Source: Bidens hawaiensis (Eukaryota > Streptophyta > Magnoliopsida > Asterales > Asteraceae). Taken from it: 64,000 nt of DNA. A program made the position numbers and the translations under genes. This document shows, piece by piece, positions 10,701-17,452 of this stretch; within the stretch, counting starts at the first letter, position 1; each line of letters starts with the position of its first letter. Location of the stretch: assembly GCA_021521415.1 (NCBI GenBank), contig JAIQDT010000232.1, positions 1,611,001-1,675,000 on the forward strand. Direction: 5' to 3'. Below the pieces are notes generated by a model. It made no database searches, was not told the DNA's origin, and was given only the letters and a program-made list of their open reading frames with translations.

Positions 10701-11026
10701 CTGAATACATGGCAGCATCCAACTGCTGCTCCCAGGTTTTATGGATTCAGCAACAATTGCGCGACTACGGTTTGAATTTTCTACTCTCTCCCATTTTAAT
10801 TGATAACACTGCCGCAATCTCAGTCATTAACAATCCCGTGAAGCATAGTAAAACAAAGCATATTGACATTCGTCATCACTTCATACGGGATTGTGCTGAG
10901 AAGAGACTCATTAAGATCGAAAAAGTTGATACTCTTGAAAATCTTGCTGACTTGTTCACAAAAGCTTTTGATAAATCAAGATTTCTTAACCTGATTGAGC
11001 TTAACGGGATGGTCAATCCCGAGTAA
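7685..11026 (+). CDS. pol: Pol of the intact copia element (protease, integrase, RT, RNase H)
   Basis: The open frame gives about 1,113 residues from a non-ATG position at 7685; the true N-terminus is unknown. It is in the -1 frame relative to gag, so it needs a frameshift or splicing. Domains in order: protease with W-I-V-D-S-G-C-S (about 23-31); GAG-pre-integrase with L-W-H-R-R-M-G-H (about 160) and a C-I-A-C motif; integrase with D in H-M-D-L-F-G (about 225), D in R-S-D-N-G-T-E-F (about 288) and E in N-G-V-A-E-R-K-N (about 325); reverse transcriptase with [10 protein letters not shown] and the Y-V-D-D catalytic motif (about 798); RNase H with Y-S-D-S-D-Y-G-G (about 962) and D-L-F-T-K-A-F at the end. 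All key residues are present and there are no stops, so the enzyme set looks functional. An A-run follows the stop. Confidence 0.95.
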   Translation: MGPKILTHCFIVQEQLNRAANNLWIVDSGCSRHMTGNKHLLQDLKPVQGARVSFAGESGGRITGRGTVSNGRMTLENVNFVEELKHNLLSVSQICDKDYTVHFTKDEAIVLKPGFQIPEEWIVMKAPRETNTYVMDMRSTVMITGESCLLTKASESESELWHRRMGHIHLRKMNYLVRNGLVIGVPLKNFNFEDKCIACKKGKQHKKSHLTKKINSIGGTLELLHMDLFGPVNVQSLGGTSYCLVITDDYSRYSWVYFLKTKDETAQMVKNLITKVENIMSKSVKYIRSDNGTEFKNFEMEIFCLQKGIEHQFSAPYTPQQNGVAERKNRTLIEGARTMLADSKLPVMFWAEAVATACYVLNRVLTVKKLGKTCYELMQGRKPNLCGLEPFGSPCSILKPNSKFGEVADEGILVGYVVGTPNRRIFNTSTCKVEVVCNTDITSYQPPKPSNGPAELFDYVKLFKSFNVPDLEISEVEETTATKMIFDEEENLLHHQMTETSQPSTSNPFNTPAASTEDEFLNPFHSQPETTIDELSSNLEDNLHVGAVPTTRIHKNHPLENVIGDVSSGVQTRSSLTENTCVYTSIRDTGILNECLYSCFISQIEPKNYQMALKDSSWVDAMQEELAQFKKMEVWTLVEKPKHVHAIGTKWVFKCKRDDKGIVVRNKARLVVKGFNQQEGIDYNEVFAPVARLEAIRLFLAFAAFKKMKVFQLDVKSAFLNGKVDEVVYVEQPPGFPDPDFPDHVYRLSKALYGLHQAPRAWYSTLSDYLLENGFERGLIDSTLFVKRDGCDFLLVQVYVDDIIFAATRVSMCQDFEDVMKKRFEMSAMGELTFFLGLQVDQRKDGMFIHQTKYVHDVLERFKMGDSSPFDTPICVNHKLGTESDGDADVDPTQYRAIIGSLMYLTASRPDIMFAVCLCARFQANPKESHMKGVKRILRYLKGKPKLGLWYPKGGDFELIAYSDSDYGGCNQSRKSTTGGCQFLGGRLVSWQCKKQTSVAISTCEAEYMAASNCCSQVLWIQQQLRDYGLNFLLSPILIDNTAAISVINNPVKHSKTKHIDIRHHFIRDCAEKRLIKIEKVDTLENLADLFTKAFDKSRFLNLIELNGMVNPE
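7700..7723 (+). promoter_or_regulatory. Splice-acceptor-like signal overlapping the gag stop
   Basis: CTAAC (7700-7704) matches a plant branch-point and contains the gag TAA. It is followed by a T-rich run and TTGTGCAG ending at 7723. The same arrangement occurs in element A (minus strand, 284 to 259) and in element H (22198-22222). Its use as an acceptor is an inference. Confidence 0.45.
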
Positions 11027-11063
11027 CCATGTTCTACCTTAAAAAAAAAAAAAATGTCTTTAT

Positions 11064-11337
11064 TGCTTAAAATTAGTCGGTTATCTCAGTTTGATGGACA
11101 TCTCCTCGGATATGTTTTGGTCCTTGTTTTCGATTTAGGAGATGAGGATAGCCATTAACCGGAAGACTGAAAGTAACTGGGACAGTCTTGACATGTTTTC
11201 TTTCAGTTGCTGAAAATTAGTCGGTCATTCTTAGTAAGAAGGACACATACTTGTATGTGGTCGGTCCAGTTGATCCAAGGATCTTCAGGATAGCCGTTTA
11301 CCTGATGACTTTGACATGATTGGGGCAATTGAAGTCA
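11064..11337 (+). ncRNA. Two tandem structured-RNA-like modules downstream of pol
   Basis: Two related units, about 11064-11188 and 11210-11337, share the order AAAATTAGTCGGT, a first hairpin, GGTCC, a second hairpin, AGGATAGCC, TTACC and a GGGNCA-like end. Unit 1 pairs cggtta (11078) with taaccg (11156), catctcct (11099) with aggagatg (11137), and agact (11164) with agtct (11184). Unit 2 pairs cacatac (11244) with gtatgtg (11253), gatcc (11272) with ggatc (11279), and tgactt (11306) with aagtca (11332). Stems change bases but keep pairing, which argues for selected structure. H, E and D carry the same twin modules. It is called ncRNA-like; it is probably part of the element RNA rather than a separate gene. 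Confidence 0.55.
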
Positions 11338-11768
11338 AAATTTTTTTTGGGAAATGAAATTACTTTTCAAGTCTATTACTTCGTAAGAAGTTCTTTGCTA
11401 TGTTTAACAGAAAATTGATCCAACCTTGGAAAATGATAGATATACTGATTGTGTGTGCTTAGCTAGTGAAGTTATTAGGCTTAAAAGGCTTTAGAACAGT
11501 CATTGTATGTCATGGTGATTTTAATGGTGCGTAAAAGTGTATGTGATACTAACTTAAATTTACTCGAATTTATGTGGAAACTCCTTAAGAGTTTTGCATG
11601 GCTTCATACATATCTTTTCGAATGATAGGCAGAAAGGCGACTACCCAGTCATACACGAGCCCGTGAGTGTTCTGATTCCCGTAAAGAAAGCATCTCAAGA
11701 CACTGCAGTGATCCAGATTCGGGACTTGCAGTAGTTTAGTACTCCGATGTAAATACTGATGTTGATTC

Positions 11769-11836
11769 AAAAAAAAAAAAAAAAAAATAAAAAAAAAAAA
11801 ATAAAAAAAAAAAAAAAATAAAATAAAAAAAATAAA
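11769..11836 (+). repeat. A-rich low-complexity tract
   Basis: This is a nearly pure A run with scattered T, about 68 bases, inside the spacer after pol. It could be a slippage product. A second, shorter A-run lies right after the pol stop (11041-11054). Confidence 0.9.
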
Positions 11837-12441
11837 TTTTATTCATGTATCATTTTTGTACTTATGAGAAATAGTGACAATCAAGACGAGAACCGAGACT
11901 TCTCAAGATTTCTCAAGTTTGGAGTAAGAAGAAAACGGGAAGCAGACAACAAGTATCTACAAGTTAATCAGACACTATGGGTCGAAGTCAATTCGGGGTG
12001 ACGTGGGTATAGCCAAATACGCTTTGAGAATAGATAGAAGTCATCATTACCTCTGAGTTGTTGCCATCTTAAATTTTTGAGCTTAACTGAACCTTAATCC
12101 GTATCACAGAAACAATGATAACCATTTAAGTTATTACATGCTTACAACCTGTCTCTCTATGTCATAATACAGCCAAACACGGATCCAAGTGACAGTCACA
12201 TAGCTAGTATGATTCCTGTTCGGATCTTTTCAAAAACGTAGTGGTCCCTGACTAGACTGAAATTTGATCCCTTATTTCGTTAAAATTATATAAGTATTTT
12301 CTGTTACGTAGTTATTTTATTTTTATTATTTTATTATTATTGGTTACTTGGACATAATCATTTTAGTTATAACTCTTTTTGGAAGTTTTCAAGGTTAAAT
12401 GACAGATTTTTCAAACTTAAAGGGCTGATTTTGAAGGTACT

Positions 12442-12549
12442 GGCGAAGTTGTTGAATTTGGCGAAGTTGTTGAATTTGGCGAAGTTGTGCTTAACTTCGC
12501 CATGGCGAAGTTAATCGTAACTTCGCCGGACACAACTCCGCCCTATATA
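12442..12549 (+). promoter_or_regulatory. Probable internal promoter of the third ORF: inverted-repeat cluster and TATA box
   Basis: GGCGAAGTT occurs repeatedly from 12442, then twice as perfect inverted repeats: 12478-12501 (9-base arms) and 12504-12527 (10-base arms, loop ATCG). TATATA follows at 12544-12549. This is the same order and the same octamer as in the element's own LTR (4211-4294), although the flanking sequence is not an LTR copy. H, E and D each show an inverted-repeat cluster and a TATA-like box at the matching place. Transcription from it is inferred. Confidence 0.6.
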
Positions 12550-12669
12550 CGTTATGTCACTGTGCTCATTTGTTATCTTCCGGCGAACATATATTCACTA
12601 AACCCTACGGCAATCTTTATACTCAATCGTCTTTTCGATCTTGTGTTTCTTGTTACTATTATTCGTGTG

Positions 12670-13226
12670 GTATGTGTTATCTCTTGCGTCTTACCTCTCT
12701 CGTTCGTAATAGTTTACCCGGTTCGAGACCTCGGATCGTCGGTTTTTCAAAACCAAGTTTTTCCGACCCTTTGTTACGTGCTCATGGACGAGCCTTACGT
12801 CTCAAATCCTTTGAAATATGTTGTTCTTCACTTATAAATCATCGATTTTGTCCGAAAACCATCGGACAAAATCGATTGAATCTCAACAGTCGCTGGTTCT
12901 GGTTCTGGCGAAGTTAAGGTTTTGGCGAAGTTATCATCAACTTCGCCAGTGGCTGAAGTTCGCCAATGGCGAAGTTGTCCCCAACTTCGCCCTCGGCTTA
13001 AGTTCGCCAGTGGCGATGTTAACCGTAACTTCGCCAAGAATTTAACTTCGCCTATTTCCAATGCCTTATCAGTTTTCAGACGAACTTAAGGACGAAGCGA
13101 AGTTGTCTCCAACTTCGCCTCATCCTTAACATCGCCTGTACTGGTTACCTCACAACTTCGCACTTGGTAAACCGCGAGCTTGTGATTTCGGTTTTAAACG
13201 GTTCTAACTTGATTTGTTTTGTGCAG
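12670..13226 (+). other. Probable leader intron of the third ORF, containing a second inverted-repeat cluster
   Basis: A donor-like G/GTATGT at 12670 and an acceptor TTTTGTGCAG ending at 13226, two bases before the ATG, delimit 557 bases. Most of 12905-13165 is again GCGAAGTT and its complement in alternating orientation. Matching introns can be drawn in H (27955-28573), D (62033-62903) and E (51387-50484, minus), where the donor is AAG/GTATA. No transcript data are available here. Confidence 0.5.
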
Positions 13227-13228
13227 AT

Positions 13229-16018
13229 ATGGCTGCTGTTGGAGGAACTGGTGGTAATGACGGTGATGACCAACGACGACAATTCTTTCCATCCCACAAC
13301 CAATATATCACCTTAGATCCGGATGCACGAGGCTTAGATGATTTCAGGGAGATTATCACATTTCTCCAGCGATCAAGGATATTTCATGCTATAACGACAA
13401 CATTGCCCATCTCCCTACCAAACATTGAGGACTTCTGGGAGACAGCTTACCTTGATTGCAGGGCTGAGCCTTCGGTGATTAGAGCAACCGTAAATGGCCA
13501 AAACATACAATTCTCTTCTGAGGATATACGGTTGGCTCTGCAATTCGGTGCAGAAACCAGAGATGACCCTACGGAATTCACAGCTCCTTTCCGTGATGGA
13601 GCATATTTGAGAATGGGCTATTCGGGTCCACTGGGGGACTCACAAAGGAGGAAAGGCTTTCTGCTGGACCAATGGCGGTTCTTGATGCATGTGTTGATTG
13701 TTTGCATGTCCGGCAGGAAGGCGGGGACAGACGGAATGGGGGCGACGATGCAATCGGCTATGCTTGCGCTGACTTATAATCGCAGATACTCATTTAGTCA
13801 GATGATATTCTATGAGATTGATCGCCAAATACGGGCTGCGGCGCGCGAGCGATTCACTATGTATCCGCGCTTCTTGCAGATGATTATCAATCACATTGCT
13901 CCGTCTCTACCGCAACGGCGCCCAATCCGATACGTTGAGGGTGTATCCAAGCGTATCTTCGCTCAGTGCAGGACGTCAAGCACACGGAGCAACCCTGAGC
14001 GTCGTCCCAGGCATACTCCTCTTTTCGGGTATCTAATTAACCCAGAGTATGTCCATGCAGGCGGGGATGAGTTCAGGGATCCACAACAACATCAGGCGGC
14101 AGCACCTCCTGCTGTATTTGCTGCGCCTGTTGTCACTTCTGCTGCTATGCCAGCTACTTCATCGCAGGCTGTGTCTACTGCTGAAAACATTGATCTGGAT
14201 GCTGCTTTCAGTGGACACGGTCTGTTCGATATGGATCTCTCGGGTAATCAGTATTTGGGTACTACCTCAGCGGCTACTTCGGTAGCTGAAACCGAGCTGG
14301 ATGAAACGTTTGCTGAGGCCAGACGGTTGTTGGTGACTCGGGAGAGGACAACGGGTAAGCGGCCGAGGGCTGTGGATGAGGATGAAAATGATGAAGATGA
14401 GGAAGAGGCAGTCCAAGTTGTGCTGAGACGCTCACGTCGAGAACGACAAGGTATGGCCACTGGAGCGGGGGAGACTTCAAGGTACGTACGATTTGCTCCG
14501 CCTGCCTTGTCAGGTATGTCTCTATTGCCTACTACTGCACAGGTTACTGCGGTCGAGGCGTCGGCACCAGTAGTTGTGTCGCTACCACCCCAACTGGTTG
14601 ATCCCCCGGTGGTAGTTGCACGCTTCGTCGAATCAACAATTACAACAACTGCAGGGTTACCTAGGGTACCACCTGCGGTCACTTCTGCTACTGAGGTTCC
14701 ACCAACTCCATCGCCTGCTTCAGACTCTGAACGGATTGCTTCGCTGGAGCGTATTGTTACTGAACAATCGAAGACCATTGAACGCCTAGTGGAAGCCAAT
14801 CAAATCCAAGCCGCCCTCCTGGTAGAACACGGACGAGTTATCGATGCCTTCAAGGAATTCTTGGCATCTCAGGGGGAGACGACTTGCAGGGGCGATGAGT
14901 TGAGAACAAAGAGACGACAAGATCATGACGATGATCCCAATGCACCTTCGGGTGCAGGTGGTGAGCTGCCAAGAACCTCTCAGGCTCTTGGGGCTTCCAC
15001 AACTGAGGGGGAGTCAACTGATGCAGCGGGTGATGATGTTGTGGATGTTGATGACGATGCTGATGTTGAAGATGTCATCGATGCTTTGAAGGACTTAGAT
15101 GAGGAGGAGGATGATGACTGTGTGAATGATGATGACGTGTTGCCCGTGGAGGAGATAGAAAGGATTGGAGAAAAGATTGATGTGGTAAATGTGTTGGAAG
15201 AAGGAGAGATCGTGGATGATGCAGTGGAACATGAGATTCCAGCTGTTGAAAGAGCAGATTTTGGGGATAAGAATGTGGTAGATGAGATGGTGTGGGAAGA
15301 GCAGCCTAGATGGAAGGAAGAATATGCTCATTGGTTTGTCAAGACCAAGAAGCCTGCTGTTCCAACCATGTTCAGAAAGAGCTACAACATTAAAGGGTAT
15401 GCAGAGGCGAAAAAGGGGATTATTTGTTGGATTTATGATGAACAGCTCAAGTTGTTTGTGGTGAAGCGTTATGATGGCGTTCAATATTTCAAGAGAATGT
15501 TGAGATCGTTCAACACATTGCCTGAATGCGAAGTAAAGGACTTGGCCAGGTTGGGCCTGATAAACAGAAGCAACGACAATATGGCTAGAATGATTGAGAA
15601 GATAATGTGGAAAGAAGGAGTAAAAGAAAAGAAGTTCGAGTTGCTAAAGCCACAAAAGGGAAAATTAGTGAAGGATACAGAAAGAGGTATGAGAGCAGAT
15701 GGTAAACCGTGGATGGTGATGAAGTACAAACCAGTCCGATGTATCAAGGAGGTACCCATGAAAACTATGCCTCAAAATGTACTGAAAGATCTGAAATGGT
15801 GGTATGTGGATTGCGAGACAGCTGAGGCGGTTATGGAAGATGAGGACGAACAAGAAGTACTTCGGGTTTATGACCCGATGCATCTTGTTAATCTATCGCA
15901 GGCTGATCTGGAAGTGCTGAACAACAAGAAGATCTTCTACATTCCTGCTTGGAAGGATCAAGCGAGGAAATATCAAGGAGTTGTGTCGGTTTGTGTGAGA
16001 GAAGGGGCGCACGCGTGA
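13229..16018 (+). CDS. Third ORF of the intact copia element (929 aa), function unknown
   Basis: The ATG at 13229 lies two bases after a splice-acceptor-like GTGCAG. The frame extends upstream, but only by non-ATG codons. Residues about 35-235 form a domain shared with the ORFs at 49681-50478 and 62909-64000. It has R-S-R-I-F-H-A-I-T near 45, F-W-E-T-A near 70, I-R-A-T-V-N near 85, and F-T-M-Y-P-R-F-L-Q near 210. I recognise this domain from anonymous proteins of daisy-family repeats. Then come a low-complexity part, a basic patch (G-K-R-P-R), a coiled coil near 500-550, a strongly acidic stretch near 600-680, and a basic, Trp/Lys-rich C-terminal domain near 690-925. There is no signal peptide or membrane segment, so it is not Env-like despite its position. 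A nuclear or RNA-associated role is possible but unproven. Confidence 0.85.
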   Translation: MAAVGGTGGNDGDDQRRQFFPSHNQYITLDPDARGLDDFREIITFLQRSRIFHAITTTLPISLPNIEDFWETAYLDCRAEPSVIRATVNGQNIQFSSEDIRLALQFGAETRDDPTEFTAPFRDGAYLRMGYSGPLGDSQRRKGFLLDQWRFLMHVLIVCMSGRKAGTDGMGATMQSAMLALTYNRRYSFSQMIFYEIDRQIRAAARERFTMYPRFLQMIINHIAPSLPQRRPIRYVEGVSKRIFAQCRTSSTRSNPERRPRHTPLFGYLINPEYVHAGGDEFRDPQQHQAAAPPAVFAAPVVTSAAMPATSSQAVSTAENIDLDAAFSGHGLFDMDLSGNQYLGTTSAATSVAETELDETFAEARRLLVTRERTTGKRPRAVDEDENDEDEEEAVQVVLRRSRRERQGMATGAGETSRYVRFAPPALSGMSLLPTTAQVTAVEASAPVVVSLPPQLVDPPVVVARFVESTITTTAGLPRVPPAVTSATEVPPTPSPASDSERIASLERIVTEQSKTIERLVEANQIQAALLVEHGRVIDAFKEFLASQGETTCRGDELRTKRRQDHDDDPNAPSGAGGELPRTSQALGASTTEGESTDAAGDDVVDVDDDADVEDVIDALKDLDEEEDDDCVNDDDVLPVEEIERIGEKIDVVNVLEEGEIVDDAVEHEIPAVERADFGDKNVVDEMVWEEQPRWKEEYAHWFVKTKKPAVPTMFRKSYNIKGYAEAKKGIICWIYDEQLKLFVVKRYDGVQYFKRMLRSFNTLPECEVKDLARLGLINRSNDNMARMIEKIMWKEGVKEKKFELLKPQKGKLVKDTERGMRADGKPWMVMKYKPVRCIKEVPMKTMPQNVLKDLKWWYVDCETAEAVMEDEDEQEVLRVYDPMHLVNLSQADLEVLNNKKIFYIPAWKDQARKYQGVVSVCVREGAHA

Positions 16019-16060
16019 AAGTGCAAGATTACAAGACTCAGAGATCAAGATATGAAGCTA

Positions 16061-16076
16061 CTGCCAAGGGGGAGTC
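16061..16076 (+). other. Polypurine tract
   Basis: The purine run AAGGGGGAG lies directly before the 3' LTR. It is the usual plus-strand primer site in reverse transcription. Confidence 0.85.
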
Positions 16077-16507
16077 TGTTGGTACATGTTTGTCAGTAGT
16101 TCATAGTCTAGTATTTGTTATCGAGTCTGTAATATAGTTAATGGTTTGTTTATGGTTTGTTTTGTAAACTAGCGAAGTTATCAGCAAGTTCGCTATGGCG
16201 AACTTGCTGATCTAGCGAGGTTACTGACAACTTCGCCAGTGGCGAAGTTGTCGTGTTTAAATAGAACGTTTCAGCAGAGAACGGGGGTTAGGGTTTTGGT
16301 TTTACGTTTTGTTTCGTTTTGTTCTCTGTAACAGTGACCTACTGTCACGGGTTTGGTTATTCAATATAACGTGTTTACCTTATAGCTCGTGTTCATTGTT
16401 CGTGTATTCAATCTATACAATATCTACGCTCGTATCTATATACGCAGGGATTCCGCACCTGCGTTGTTAGAGATTTCCCGTATACGATCCACGTCCAGGA
16501 ACCTACA
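16077..16507 (+). repeat. 3' LTR of the intact copia element
   Basis: This LTR is 431 bp, the same length as the 5' LTR and identical as far as I can see by eye. It is followed by the second CTGGA target copy (16508-16512). Confidence 0.97.
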
Positions 16508-16914
16508 CTGGAAATTGAAGAACACAAACCCAGACACCAAATTTGTAATACTAACTTAATATCCAACCAAATTACACGATCAAACTATCACCATACTAGT
16601 AACCATATCGTGAATCCATTCGCCTCAACCCGTAAATCAATTAACCACTAATTCATATCCGATTTGATCAAAGTCAAACCTTTGTTCTCGGTACAACCAG
16701 ATCTAGCCAAAATCAATCTAAACACAAATCAGCAACCAATTCCAATCGTCCAAACCTCACACATACCTTAACAAACCCAAATCCAGTCCAATCAATCCAA
16801 ATTACACATAATTCGATTCAAAATCAAACCTAAACTAAACTTAACACAAAATAACAATTAAATGTCTATGAATAACGAATTGTCTATCAAAATCAAGAGT
16901 AAAAGAGCACCGAA
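16508..16914 (-). other. Element A leader, distal part
   Basis: This continues 3545-4107 after removal of the intact element. The joined sequence matches the B leader at about 58200-58637 in order and content (CCAGA...CTGGAAA, then a long C/A-rich stretch). It is noncoding. Confidence 0.75.
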
Positions 16915-16929
16915 AGCTCTGATACCACT
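16915..16929 (-). other. Primer-binding site of element A
   Basis: On the minus strand it reads AGTGGTATCAGAGCT, adjacent to the LTR end. It is of the initiator tRNA-Met type. Confidence 0.85.
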
Positions 16930-17452
16930 TGTTTGAACTTGGCCAATCCTTTAAACACTACACAGATCTTTAGATCTGATTATACGATTAACCTAAATAC
17001 GGATCTAGTTCGTAATTGCTCTTGATTATATGTTATCTGATGTATATATTGTATTAGTTATATGTATGTATGTTAATAATATTACTATGAAGCTTGAGGG
17101 TGAATTTGGACAGAGTTTTGTTAATTAAAACTCAAAACTTAAATTAACAGTGAACGGTGTTCACTATATATAGAAGATGGATCTAGTTCGTTAACATTCC
17201 CTAACGAACTAGAGTCCACTTCATTACATACATTAAATGAAATAAACTTAGCGAATCACCCCCTGATTTGTTAAACATCCTTAACGAATCAGGAGGAATA
17301 ATAACTTAGATCTAGTTCGTTAAATATCCTTAATGAACTAGACTATACATTAATGAACTACATTAATATATTTAATAAATAATACATTAATTAAACGACA
17401 AATACATTAACGACAAATACAAAGACTCGAGATGCAAAATCGTGTACTAACA
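16930..17452 (-). repeat. 5' LTR of element A
   Basis: This 523-bp LTR runs on the minus strand from TGTTAGTACACG (17452) to TTCAAACA (16930). Inverted-repeat pairs of the TAGTTCGTTA type fill about 17186-17345 and lie upstream of a TATATATA box (17165-17172) in minus orientation. Together with gag and the protease start it defines a minus-strand element that runs out of the left window edge. Confidence 0.85.

Larger units (their letters stand above)
11027..12441 (+). other. Noncoding spacer between pol and the third ORF
   Basis: I find no believable coding frame across these 1.4 kb. The stretch holds the twin structured modules (11064-11337), an A-rich tract (11769-11836) and AT-rich sequence. 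The element keeps a similarly long spacer at this place in H, E and D. Confidence 0.8.
4108..16507 (+). mobile_element. Complete, young Ty1/copia (Sirevirus-like) retrotransposon with third ORF
   Basis: This is a 12.4 kb element with two 431-bp LTRs (TGTTGG...CCTACA) that I read as identical by eye. It has a CTGGA target duplication, a primer-binding site of initiator-tRNA-Met type, and a polypurine tract. Its three long reading frames are open: gag, pol and a 929-codon third ORF, all in sense orientation. The domain order protease, integrase, RT, RNase H in pol defines Ty1/copia. The long gag with coiled coil, the PBS and the extra ORF after pol fit the Sirevirus lineage. It sits inside the gag leader of the older element A, whose halves continue on both sides. 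The lack of LTR divergence and of any stop in pol suggests recent transposition. Confidence 0.95.

Noticed and set aside
12487..12917. Two overlapping small ORFs between the TATA box and the third ORF
   Set aside because: They cross the predicted donor site, consist largely of leader sequence, and have no homologue in H, D or E.
12442..13165. CRISPR-like array of a short repeated word
   Set aside because: The words are 8-10 bases in alternating orientation with irregular spacing, in plant retrotransposon DNA. There are no spacers of uniform length and no cas genes.
14248..14799. Antisense open frame of 183 codons within the third ORF
   Set aside because: It is a Ser/Thr/Val-rich shadow of a low-complexity part of the sense ORF, with no domain and no promoter or counterpart in D or E.
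13229..16018. Envelope gene
   Set aside because: The position after pol fits, but there is no signal peptide, membrane span or cleavage site. The protein is largely hydrophilic, with a coiled coil and acidic repeats.
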